NCBI GenBank assembly: GCA_900128585.1
Contig: LT642580.1
Coordinates: 1-14,224, forward strand
Length of the DNA: 14,224 bases
Origin: Stramenopiles sp. TOSAG23-3
Taxonomy: Eukaryota; Sar
Reading direction: 5' to 3'
Shown here piece after piece: positions 1 through 8,418 of the stretch. Both the position numbers and the translations under genes were made by a program. Each line of letters begins with the position of its first letter. Position 1 is the first letter of the stretch. Under the pieces are notes generated by a model. The model saw only the letters and a list, made by a program, of their open reading frames with translations. It searched no databases and was not told the origin of the DNA.

Positions 1-129
1 GCGAGGAAGATAAAATTTTAATTTTACTTTAAATAACAGACAACTTTCACGAAAGCTGTTCGGGCTGCAGCATGGTTGAAGACGGGCAAAGAGCACAATT
101 TCAGGCTGTGATTGGTCTGGTCAAGCCGC
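1..129. other. 3' flank of the NDUFS4-like gene
   Basis: This stretch lies downstream of the minus-strand NDUFS4-like stop codon. About 90 bases next to the stop keep gene-like composition and then give way to A+T-rich sequence at the window edge. It most likely holds the 3' untranslated region. I see no canonical AATAAA on the minus strand and no coding signal. The forward frame starting near position 72 runs antisense into the NDUFS4 gene and is a shadow. Confidence 0.5.
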
Positions 130-936
130 TTAAAAGCTCGTGGGGATATTGCTTTGGGTTCTGTCCCCCTTTCCGGTGGCAGGAATCGGCGCAGCTTTGG
201 CAACGTCTTTGTTCCCGTCTTTCTTGTAGGGTTCGCTTGATCCGTAGTCGCTTCGTTCTACGTTCACCCATGCTGATTGCTTACCTGCTTTATGACTAAA
301 CCATTTTTGTCCATACCTTCTTCCATTCGACTTCATGTCGTTTTCGACCTGTTCCGCCAAGAAATTCCAAGAATAGCTCTTCTTTCCGTGGAAATTTCCC
401 GCCTCGTTAAATTCTTTAATAACGTAGTTATACCCCATTTTGTCACAAAACGCAGCAGCGTCGGCGGAAGTCTCAAACCTCATAGAAAACTGGCCGACTG
501 GGTCGCCTGAACTATAATAACCCATCAGGTGGTTGACCCATCTTGGCTTGTTTCCAAACTCGAGTTTCCACGCCTTTGTGTTTTGCCGACCGGTGGTGGA
601 CGCGGCACGAGCCGGGCGGTAAATAGTCACAGTTCTCTCTTTAATGGCGTTTGGAATACCAGCTAGTTGAGCGAGCTGACCGTCGGTGGCGTTAGACTCT
701 TGTGCGACAGGGCTTATGGTCCGGGCCGTCCAAGGCGTTACCGTACTATCCCGAACAAAGTGGTTTTGCTCAAGGCGCATTGCATTGTTTGCTGCCTTTT
801 CAGCCAAGGCGACTTCATCCGCCTCACCCTCTGTAGAAAAATTGAGGGAAGGGGTGCAGGCAATGGCCGGTTGGCGACGGCCAAGCGACCTGGCAGCTGC
901 ACGAATAGCGACACGTCTGGTTGACGAGAATAACAT
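130..936 (-). CDS. NDUFS4: NADH:ubiquinone oxidoreductase (complex I) accessory subunit NDUFS4-like, mitochondrial
   Basis: This is the 18-kDa accessory subunit of mitochondrial respiratory complex I, located in the matrix arm near the NADH-oxidising module, where the family supports assembly and stability. The 268-residue product starts with an Arg/Ala/Ser-rich, acid-free segment (residues 1-22, MLFSSTRR...) typical of a mitochondrial presequence. The family domain spans about residues 98-192. It contains the hallmark strings TVTIYRPAR, WKLEFG, LMGYYSSGDP, a Phe/Ala-rich helix (SADAAAFCDKMGY) and the closing KSYSWNF. The ATG at 936 is the first in frame, with an in-frame stop about 45 bases upstream. 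Most family members end at about the SxNF position. This one continues for about 76 residues (193-268), rich in Lys, Ser, Gly and Asn and including RRYGQKWFSHKAGKQSAW. I do not recognise that extension, but it is in frame and of coding composition. Family assignment is firm; the function of the tail is unknown. Confidence 0.93.
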   Translation of the reverse strand: MLFSSTRRVAIRAAARSLGRRQPAIACTPSLNFSTEGEADEVALAEKAANNAMRLEQNHFVRDSTVTPWTARTISPVAQESNATDGQLAQLAGIPNAIKERTVTIYRPARAASTTGRQNTKAWKLEFGNKPRWVNHLMGYYSSGDPVGQFSMRFETSADAAAFCDKMGYNYVIKEFNEAGNFHGKKSYSWNFLAEQVENDMKSNGRRYGQKWFSHKAGKQSAWVNVERSDYGSSEPYKKDGNKDVAKAAPIPATGKGDRTQSNIPTSF

Positions 937-1821
937 TTTGGAAAGAATATTTAAAAAGTATGCAAATGTCTGCCAAAAGAGTCAAACGAGCCACTCTAAC
1001 CAATTCCTAAACTATTTTCAATCACCATATCTATATGCATACTCTATACACTCGACAAACCATAATAATGAATAATTCCTTCCCTCCCCTATAAAAATAA
1101 TAATTATTATTTTTTTTTTATTGCCTCCTCCGTGTAGTTCGTTTGTTAAATAGATGTGGTTTGGGTTCTACGGTGATCCTTCGTTTAAGTACGAAAAGGG
1201 AAATAGCATTACACAATACATAGTTAAGGAGATGTATATTTCGTCCATATTTATTTATCACTTTTGGTATAAATAATATTCGTAATGTTATTGTATTATT
1301 ATCTTTAAAATAACAATTATAAGTTGATATGATAGAACGACTAACACAATTCATTTATCGATTTAATTTAATTTAATTTAATTTAATCCTTAATTTATGA
1401 AGCGAAGCGATGTGGAAAGAAAACTTCTTTATTTGTATAATATATGTATATAACATTATATAATAATATGCAACATTGAGTAGTACAAATAATTTGAATT
1501 TAATATATAAATATTGAGTTCATCCCTTTTGCTTTGTTTAAAGATTGAAGAGTGCTGTGTGCTTCTTATTGAGATCTTTTTCGTTTGATGCTTGGTGATA
1601 CGTTACGATTTGGGTGATTCTCATGAAAACACCCATTTCTTTGTAGTAGAGGTAGAAATAGCATTGTAGGAATATAAATATAGAAGCACAGCATTAGCTT
1701 CTTTTTTTGTTCTCTGTCATCTCTCTTTTTTGTTGTTGGTTAATACATTTATATTATATATTTGAAAGTCATATTTTTCCTATCACTCAATTATTCTTAT
1801 TATATTTTTCCATTTTTACAC
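937..1821. other. A+T-rich spacer, 5' of the NDUFS4-like gene and 3' of the IQ-motif gene
   Basis: Both flanking genes are on the minus strand, so this spacer should hold the 3' untranslated region of the IQ-motif gene (right part) and the promoter of the NDUFS4-like gene (left part). It is strongly A+T-rich, with T runs near 1111-1121 and a pentanucleotide repeat near 1361. A 78-codon minus-strand ATG frame (1118-1354) is present, but its composition is unconvincing. I see no RNA gene or other coding signal. Confidence 0.5.
1361..1387. repeat. ATTTA pentanucleotide tandem repeat
   Basis: The unit ATTTA is repeated slightly more than five times without mismatch. It is a simple-sequence microsatellite in the spacer. 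No function is suggested. Confidence 0.9.
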
Positions 1822-3669
1822 CTACCTTCGACGACTTCCTTCTCCACCTCCTCGACGTTTATTCCCGTGAATAGAACTGTACGATGAAGCACTTTGCCGG
1901 TTCCTTCTAGTGGTACCATGGGAGTTTGTCGCTGCACTATGGGTAGAAAACGCCGATGGCGACTTTTTCGTCGTGCGAGTTGGCAGTTTCGCAAAACTAA
2001 CGGCAGACTCTGCAGACGGCGATTGTGCGAGCGATGATTGGCCTGGGTGAACTGCGGGTAAGTCTGTGGTGCCGGAAGGGGGAGACCCCAGTTGGCTCAA
2101 TATGTCGCTGTGCTGCTGCAGGGAAAAGTCTTTCGTCGACGAGCCTGGGGGTGCCATTCCTGGGGGGTACTGCATATGACTCACCCCGCTTGAGTACGGA
2201 CCCGAGTGGTGCCCATAGCTAGGTTCGCTCGATTTGCCACTATTCACTACTGGCGGGGGAGAAATATTCTTTTTTGTGGCCGATGGCACACCGTGCAGCT
2301 GAGGCAAAGAGGTCGACGTGGCAAAAAACTGTCCAGGTTTGACGAATTGGTTATTTGCAGCCATGTGCCGGGAGTGAGTTTCGTAACTTTCTCGCATCAT
2401 TTGCTCATGGCGTTGCCATCGCATGTTTAGCAGCTGGGTCCGGCATTCCAACTCAGTCTTCAAACGCTCAATTTCCAGCTGCGCCTCTAATTTCGCGTCC
2501 TCGCGTGCGGATTTCACCAAGCGCTTACCCTGCTCCAGCTTTCGTTGCAACTCGCGAATTTCAGCATCCTTCGCTTTCACCGCTTCGTCGACTTGTATCA
2601 CGACCAGTTCCGCTTTCTGCTTGCGCTGTTCGGATTCCTTCAATTTCTCCATCAAATCCTCTATATTTTGGGACAGCCGGGCGCGCATGTCCCTCTCCTC
2701 GGCCAACTCATCTTGCACCTTTCGCAAGTCGTTCCTTGCAATTCCCAGCTCTTCTTCGTACCCACTTTTTTCACTGACGATTCGGAACGCTTCCTCTTTT
2801 CGGAGCCGTTCTTTCTGCGTGTTGACCAGCATTTCCTTGGCTTTGTCCAGCTCCATCGACGAAGATTTGATCTCCTCCTTCAGTTCTTTCGCTAAAAAAT
2901 GGGCCTCGTTCTTTTTTGGGGGTGGCGGCCGTTTCTTCCTTTTTGATCGTGACATTGGCCTGAAGCTGGAGCTTGGGGAAACTGGGGGGGGGGGGGGGGG
3001 GGAGGTGCCCTTCGCCTCTTTCTCTTCCCTAATTTTTAGTACCCTTTCCTTTGCAACCTTCTTCCGTTGAATGGACTGGATTTTTGTCGCAGCCGCGCTT
3101 TTTGAATCGTGATCCTTCTTTATTTTCTCTAGCTCTTCCTCGTCGTCGTAGTATAATTTCACACCCCGCGAAGCAGCTTCTTTTTCTTCTTTCTCTAATA
3201 GTTCCTGCAATTCCGTCGCAGTCATTTCGTGGACAGGCTTTGAGCCAACGGCCTTTATTTTCTCGATCTGTACCTGTGGTATCACCAGCTGTTCCTTTTT
3301 GTTGCCTGCGTCTGCGGGGGCGTCTACCCGCTCACCCTCCTCGGTTTCAGACCCCTCAAGGCCGGTGTCGTTCTCATCTACTTTCGGCCTTTCCGTTACA
3401 CCTCCCTCTCGGTTCGGTGTCTCCACTGGACCTTCTTTTGGCACCTCCACTGATTTTTCTTTCGTTGTCTCCACTGGACCTTCTTTTTCTATACTGGCGC
3501 GACGCTCCTCAAAATCTACCCTTGCAACCCGCCCACGCTGCAAGGCCTGGATTTTCGTCGCGGCCTCCTTCTGCCGTGTTTTGAATTGTTCCAACTGTAT
3601 CGGGCTCTTCTTTTTCCCCGGCCGGCTGTTCACCGATGACCGTTTTTTCTTCTTTCCTTTCTTCCCCAT
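1822..3669 (-). CDS. IQ-motif, coiled-coil protein of unknown role
   Basis: The product is a 615-residue protein that I cannot name. The ATG at 3669 opens with a lysine-rich MGKKGKKKKRSS. The frame could run ten codons further upstream only through a GTG, so the ATG is preferred. A first IQ motif (TKIQALQRGRVAR, about residues 38-50) fits the IQxxxRGxxxR calmodulin-binding consensus. A weaker one (TKIQSIQRKKVAK) lies near residue 195. Between them is an acidic Glu/Pro/Val linker with a duplicated EGPVET. After a six-proline run near residue 225 comes a long heptad-like, Glu/Lys/Leu-rich coiled coil (about 255-425). The C-terminus (about 440-615) is low-complexity, Ser/Pro/His-rich, and ends in RRGGGEGSRRR. 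The likely role is calmodulin- or EF-hand-protein-binding scaffolding, perhaps cytoskeletal; this is inference from architecture only. Two oddities are the 19-base homopolymer inside the gene and a splice-donor-like string at the stop codon. Confidence 0.85.
   Translation of the reverse strand: MGKKGKKKKRSSVNSRPGKKKSPIQLEQFKTRQKEAATKIQALQRGRVARVDFEERRASIEKEGPVETTKEKSVEVPKEGPVETPNREGGVTERPKVDENDTGLEGSETEEGERVDAPADAGNKKEQLVIPQVQIEKIKAVGSKPVHEMTATELQELLEKEEKEAASRGVKLYYDDEEELEKIKKDHDSKSAAATKIQSIQRKKVAKERVLKIREEKEAKGTSPPPPPPVSPSSSFRPMSRSKRKKRPPPPKKNEAHFLAKELKEEIKSSSMELDKAKEMLVNTQKERLRKEEAFRIVSEKSGYEEELGIARNDLRKVQDELAEERDMRARLSQNIEDLMEKLKESEQRKQKAELVVIQVDEAVKAKDAEIRELQRKLEQGKRLVKSAREDAKLEAQLEIERLKTELECRTQLLNMRWQRHEQMMRESYETHSRHMAANNQFVKPGQFFATSTSLPQLHGVPSATKKNISPPPVVNSGKSSEPSYGHHSGPYSSGVSHMQYPPGMAPPGSSTKDFSLQQHSDILSQLGSPPSGTTDLPAVHPGQSSLAQSPSAESAVSFAKLPTRTTKKSPSAFSTHSAATNSHGTTRRNRQSASSYSSIHGNKRRGGGEGSRRR
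2984..3002. repeat. 19-base G homopolymer inside the IQ-motif gene
   Basis: The plus strand has 19 consecutive G. On the coding (minus) strand this gives the six-proline run between the second IQ motif and the coiled coil. The frame is coherent on both sides: IQ motifs upstream, heptads downstream. The printed length therefore keeps the gene open, but one base more or fewer would destroy it. Confidence 0.97.
3419..3487. repeat. Duplicated 21-bp segment encoding EGPVET
   Basis: An identical 21-base string occurs at 3419-3439 and again at 3467-3487. The 48-base offset keeps the frame and duplicates the EGPVET peptide in the acidic linker of the IQ-motif protein. This points to a small local duplication inside a disordered region. 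Confidence 0.9.
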
Positions 3670-5205
3670 ACTTTCTTCAAATGTACAAATATATGGCACC
3701 TAATTTCTCCCCGAACCACACACCATGTAACAATTCGTTCTTGAAGTGGTACTTGGTATTCCAACGTTAAAAAACGTCTCTCTCGCACTAAAGTAATGAA
3801 AGTGACTTTTCGTTTGCATGTCTGAATTCTGCATTTTTTAATGGTAACAGGATGATTGCGTTGTTGTTGTTATTATATCATAGTTGTGTTGGATGATGAT
3901 AGAAGATAGAAGATCGATAAAAATAGAAGAAGAAGAAAAAATATGCCATATTTTATTTAATTATAACGGTATAAGGAGAAGAAAAGAAGTAGAAAAGAAG
4001 AAGAAAACAACTTGCAAGACGTCTATATTTAGTCGTTCTATAAAATCAATACAAGCAGTGGTGTACATATTCCTTTGTATTTCCTCGTAGAATATTATAT
4101 TATATATTATTATACTGTAACGAATATTAGTCAAAAAAAGTAATACAATGTGTAGATACAGTTTAAATTATGTATTATAAGCTACTACAATAAAAATAAA
4201 TACTCCTACTCTCTTACGAGGCGTATACAATGTATACTATTTTATAATAATAAATTAAAAAAAAATAAAAAAAAAAGCCAAATCAACTTACTATAGGAAT
4301 AGTAGGAAGAAACGTGTGAAGAACAGTTCGCATAATTAATTGATAAAATTACATTGTTGTTCTCTTTTATTTTGTATATTATATAATATTTATATATTAT
4401 TAAACATAAAGCACTTTACGTTAAATAACAGTTTCATCATTTTTTATTATTCATTCATTTATTAATCAATTCTTTCTTCTTCAACAACAAATACAATAAG
4501 TATAATGCATTGTGTAGCGTGTAGCTACAATTTGACGATTCTACTAAAAAAAAAAAAAGAATAAATTAATTTGCAGAATTGAATTCACATCATGCTATTC
4601 CCTTACTAAAAACAGTCGACTGTGTCTGGACTACTTTGTACTACTACTATATCCTCGTTTTATTTTTTTTGATTGACCAAGAGATGATTTTATTATTGAA
4701 ATATACAGGTACATAGCAAAGATGAATTGAAGAAAAGGATATAAATTTTATTTTGAAGATAAAATATAATAATAAAATGTTTTTTCTTCTTTTTCTTGTT
4801 ATTTTAAAGTATGATGATGCTGCTGTTTGTATAATGCGGCGGTGATGCGATATAATATTTATAGTAAAAATTAAAAAAAAATGCGTGCGTGTGTTTTTCT
4901 CTTCCTCATCCTTTTTTTATTTTTTTATTATTACTACTACCGGTATTATTATATTTTTTGGTGTGTGTTCAATCATCAAGTTGTTAGCCACCATATTCAC
5001 ATTATTTTCTTTCCCAATCGTGAGATGAAAACGTTGCGCAGACTATAGTTGTCAGACTCGATAACATTTGGGAGAAAAAGGGCAGTGTATGAAACAACAT
5101 AGGTATTCACTGAGTGTGTGTGTTGAAGCGGTGGTATTTGGATAGATTTGAGTGAGTAGGAAGAGGTGAGAGTTGGCATTAAAGAGAGCACGAACTTATA
5201 GGTAT
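3670..5205. other. Long A+T-rich divergent spacer between IQ-motif gene and myotubularin-like gene
   Basis: This is the longest spacer in the window, between two genes that point away from each other, so it should hold both promoters. It has purine-rich GAA/AAG stretches (about 3899-3943 and 3972-4009), TA-rich runs around 4095-4120, a 13-base A run at 4546-4558, ATT/ACT microsatellites around 4925-4955 and many T runs. No frame has convincing coding composition, and I could find no tRNA-like cloverleaf. An in-frame stop at 5167-5169 limits the phosphatase gene on its 5' side. Confidence 0.5.
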
Positions 5206-8073
5206 ATGGAGCCCCATAATGCTGATGGCGGTGCCGGGGGTCCTGGCAAAAACAGTATTGTGAGTAACGAGGGTTGTGGAGGGAGTGAGCAGCCCCCTGG
5301 ATCCCCTATAGTCATGGCCAAAAAGTCTTCCGGGTTTGTCCCCCCGCCCCACCTTGATTTAGATAACGAGGCCCCTCCCCCACCGCCAACGGCAGACGGG
5401 GAAAGCGCGGAACGGTCTCGCGTCGCTGCTCAAGACCCTGTGTCGGATGAACTGTCGTACTTTGCGCAAGCAAAACAGTCTGCTATCCACAAACACTTGG
5501 CTAGCCGGGTCTCGGGTATCATTGGATCTATCCCGGATGGCTGGAACCTGCGGGACTTTGTGAACGCGTCGTCGTCCATGAGCGAGAGTTTCTCGTCTTA
5601 CTCGAACCTGGGGAGAAGTTTAATAGGCACTGCTGTCGGGTTCAACGACTTGTATGGGGATGCAGTGGACAAAGAGATGGAGTGGAGGGAGCCGTGGGTT
5701 GAAATCGATAGCAGCGATTTCCGCGCTCGTTTGGCTGGTTCTCCGAGCGATAGGATGCAAAGCCGATACTTTGAGAGTGACTCGGGGCTAAAAATGTTGG
5801 TGGGAGAAACCGTTTTGGACAAAGTGTCGGCGTATAATTTAGCCGGCAGGGGACGGTCTGATGGGACAGGCTCTGAGGGACCGAGCCTGGGCACGTTGTA
5901 CCTTACGAACTTTCGGCTCTTGTTCCATTGCGCATCCGCCCAATGGGAAGTCCCGTTAGGATCCGTTGCGTCCGTGAGCGACAGCCCCGGCCACCAGTCC
6001 GGCCCAAAATTCATATGCACGTTGGAGATCACGACCAAAACGTTCTTGCATTACTCCATAGGGTTCACTTTTGATATTTCGAACTACAAAATTTACCACA
6101 GGCTGGTTTGCCCGCCCACGTCCGCGGCGATGCAGCTCTCGAAAAGCATAAGCATAGCAGGGATGACGAGGCATGAACAGGAAAGCAGCGACCTGGCCGA
6201 CGAAAGCCTTTTTGCATTTCACTATAACCCGGGCGTATCCCGCCATGGCCATATTGTTCCAGGGTGGGCAAAACTGGACTTGGACGACGAGTACACCAGG
6301 CTTGGTTTGACAAAGAACGAGGAGTACAATGCGAACGATGTGCTTGGCTCATTGGCGGGGACATCACACCCCTGGCGACTAACGGCCATAAACGAGGACT
6401 ACAAGCTATGCCCAACGTACCCTGCCAAGTTTATTGTTCCTCGCGCAATTGGCGACGAACAGTTAGAACGTATCGGGTCCTTCAGAAGCAAAGGGCGAAT
6501 CCCAGCCATAGTGTACCGGCACCCGAATGATGCTACGATTAGTCGGTGTGCGCAGCCAATGGTCGGAATTGTGCGCCGGGCACGCTGTCCGGATGACGAA
6601 AAGTACATCAAACAGCTGATTCCATCGTCGGAAAAAGATGTGTACATCATTGATTGCAGGTCGCAGGCTGCGGCGTACGGCAATTTGGCGGCGGGGCGAG
6701 GCTTCGAATTTTCGGCAAACTATGGTGGGTCTAAGCTGCTGTTCATGAACATTGAAAACATCCATGCCATGCGAGACTCTTGCAGACGTCTGCTGGAATT
6801 AGGCAAATCGGCGTGGCGCAGCTGTGGAGATGGGGACCCGAGATGGTGGTCGCACCTTGAGGCCACGAGATGGCTGGAACATGTAAGGTCGCTCCTTTGC
6901 GCCGCGTCCATGGTTGCCCGTATCGTTGCGGGGGGGCACTCTTCTCTGATTCACTGTTCGGACGGATGGGATCGAACTCCCCAGCTCAGTGCTTTGGCCC
7001 AGATTTTGCTAGACCCGTACTACCGATCGATTAGGGGGTTTGCCGTCCTTGTTGAAAAGGAGTGGTGTGCGTTCGGCCATCAATTCGCTACTAGATCAGG
7101 CCACAGCCACGAAAATTTCTTTGAGAGCGACGAGTGCTCGCCAATATTTTTACAATTTATCGATTGTGTTTTTCAACTGGTGTCGCAATTTCCGTGTTCT
7201 TTTGAGTTTAACGAACAATTTTTGATAGCACTCCTGGACGAGGTATACGCAAACAAAACTGGGACGTTTTTAGGGGATTGTGAAGGCGCCCGCATTGACG
7301 CCGGCGTGCCGGAGAAGTGTATCTCGGCCTGGGCTTTGTTGTTACCGCCCCACAAACACGGTTCCTGGAACTACCGGACCCATAACTATGTGAACCCGAT
7401 TTACGAAGGTTTTGGGGTCGCGGTGGCAAAAGAGAGGGATGGTGTGAAGAAGTTTCGGGTCCAACAGACCATTGGTGCAGATGGTGACATTGTCATGCAC
7501 GATGAGCAGCGGCTTAATGATGGCAAAAACATACTTGTTCCTGATTGCCATCAAAGTAAGATTAAGATTTGGAACGGATATTACTTTCGCCAAATGAAAG
7601 AGGACGCGGAAGCTATCGATCACCAGGGTATTTCAAGCTCAAACGTGCGAACCGTTTCCATGGATTCCCAGGTCAGGGGCATTTTCGGGAATACCGAAGT
7701 CCTGGCGATGCAGTCGTTGCGATTAAGAAGGGAGGTCGACAAGCTGAAAAATGAATTAAGAAAAATGCACGAGCTTGCGCGTCAAGAAGTGTACGACGAC
7801 GTAGAGGGCTTCATCAATGTTCGAGGTAGTGGCACAAGGTCCAGAGGTGGTTCTTTGCCGGCAAGCTCTCACCGTCCTTTGCCTCGGCCGCGCGGTAATA
7901 CTGCATCAACGCGATCGTCGTCGCGGTCGAAAGGCAGCAGTCTGCATAATTTGATTCAACATTTTCCGCGCTGGACATCAAGGGGGATTCGGGGTAGTAG
8001 TAGTGGAACCAAACAGCAGAAAGGAGGTGGCCAAACAGTGGAACCATGGCGAAGAAGGGCTTCCCAGACCTGA
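5206..8073 (+). CDS. Myotubularin-family phosphoinositide 3-phosphatase
   Basis: This enzyme removes the 3-phosphate from PI(3)P and PI(3,5)P2 on endosomal and lysosomal membranes (family knowledge). The ATG at 5206 gives 955 residues; the frame reaches further upstream only through a TTG, and an in-frame stop sits at 5167. In order: a Gly/Pro-rich N-terminus (1-90, with APPPPPT near 55); an unrecognised Ser-rich segment; a PH-GRAM domain (about 198-303, with LGTLYLTNFRLLF); and a myotubularin phosphatase domain (about 330-735). That domain contains WWSHLEATRWLEHV, the P-loop HCSDGWDRTPQ with Cys584 and Arg590, and the family blocks SPIFLQFIDCVFQL and FEFNEQFL. The CX5R signature is complete, including both Asp residues, so this should be an active member and not a pseudophosphatase. 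A coiled coil (about 830-865) and a basic Ser/Arg-rich tail follow; the family uses such coiled coils for dimerisation. There is no FYVE domain. Confidence 0.95.
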   Translation: MEPHNADGGAGGPGKNSIVSNEGCGGSEQPPGSPIVMAKKSSGFVPPPHLDLDNEAPPPPPTADGESAERSRVAAQDPVSDELSYFAQAKQSAIHKHLASRVSGIIGSIPDGWNLRDFVNASSSMSESFSSYSNLGRSLIGTAVGFNDLYGDAVDKEMEWREPWVEIDSSDFRARLAGSPSDRMQSRYFESDSGLKMLVGETVLDKVSAYNLAGRGRSDGTGSEGPSLGTLYLTNFRLLFHCASAQWEVPLGSVASVSDSPGHQSGPKFICTLEITTKTFLHYSIGFTFDISNYKIYHRLVCPPTSAAMQLSKSISIAGMTRHEQESSDLADESLFAFHYNPGVSRHGHIVPGWAKLDLDDEYTRLGLTKNEEYNANDVLGSLAGTSHPWRLTAINEDYKLCPTYPAKFIVPRAIGDEQLERIGSFRSKGRIPAIVYRHPNDATISRCAQPMVGIVRRARCPDDEKYIKQLIPSSEKDVYIIDCRSQAAAYGNLAAGRGFEFSANYGGSKLLFMNIENIHAMRDSCRRLLELGKSAWRSCGDGDPRWWSHLEATRWLEHVRSLLCAASMVARIVAGGHSSLIHCSDGWDRTPQLSALAQILLDPYYRSIRGFAVLVEKEWCAFGHQFATRSGHSHENFFESDECSPIFLQFIDCVFQLVSQFPCSFEFNEQFLIALLDEVYANKTGTFLGDCEGARIDAGVPEKCISAWALLLPPHKHGSWNYRTHNYVNPIYEGFGVAVAKERDGVKKFRVQQTIGADGDIVMHDEQRLNDGKNILVPDCHQSKIKIWNGYYFRQMKEDAEAIDHQGISSSNVRTVSMDSQVRGIFGNTEVLAMQSLRLRREVDKLKNELRKMHELARQEVYDDVEGFINVRGSGTRSRGGSLPASSHRPLPRPRGNTASTRSSSRSKGSSLHNLIQHFPRWTSRGIRGSSSGTKQQKGGGQTVEPWRRRASQT

Positions 8074-8418
8074 GAGAGGGGTGGTGCCCAAATTACAACG
8101 TGTAAAAATTATTAAAATTTAAAAAAACATTAAGTTTTAGAATTTACTAAAAACAACATATATTTGCGCTGTTATTATTATTGTGTACTGCATCGTACTT
8201 TAATCAATTTACCTTCGTCGTTAGTTAAATTAAAATGTGGAGTGATAAAGCAAAATCTCAGGAGCAGAGATAAGTTCGCAGTATACGAAGAAGATAATTT
8301 ATACTCAATTGTTTGAACTCAAATTTTTGATGTAAAGTACGGAAACACAAACAGTCGGTCCTCCCGCACGCGGTACGTTGTGTACACCAGGCTCGTTTCA
8401 AAGGAGCTGCCTCAGCTG
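8074..8418. other. Convergent spacer between myotubularin-like and hydrolase genes
   Basis: Two genes end toward each other here, so this spacer must hold both 3' untranslated regions and polyadenylation sites. The middle is A+T-rich. About 80 bases next to the hydrolase stop (8340-8418) keep gene-like composition, as seen next to the NDUFS4-like stop. No coding frame or stable RNA is evident. Confidence 0.5.

Noticed and set aside
1118-1354. 78-codon minus-strand ATG frame in the spacer
   Set aside because: It is Asn/Ile/Lys/Arg-rich, as expected from random A+T-rich DNA. It has no recognisable motif and no support from composition except a short stretch near 1130-1210.
2423-3070. Long Ser/Phe-rich forward frame opposite the IQ-motif gene
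   Set aside because: It is the antisense shadow of the Glu/Lys-rich coiled coil (GAA/AAG codons read as TTC/CTT) and is low-complexity. Several similar forward frames from 2025 to 3703 have the same cause.
3884-4090. 68-codon forward frame in the divergent spacer
   Set aside because: It is made mostly of Glu/Lys/Arg codons from a GAA/AAG microsatellite and carries no protein-like pattern.
4090-5000. Possible tRNA or small RNA gene in the longest spacer
   Set aside because: I looked for a T-loop GGTTCRA box with paired arms and found none. The segment is dominated by A/T runs.
5173-5205. TTG-initiated extension of the myotubularin-like frame, and similar TTG/GTG extensions of the hydrolase, IQ-motif and last ORF
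   Set aside because: Non-ATG starts are rare in nuclear genes. An ATG with a sensible N-terminus follows closely in each case, so the ATG was used. For the last ORF the extension is noted as possibly real coding sequence of a truncated gene.
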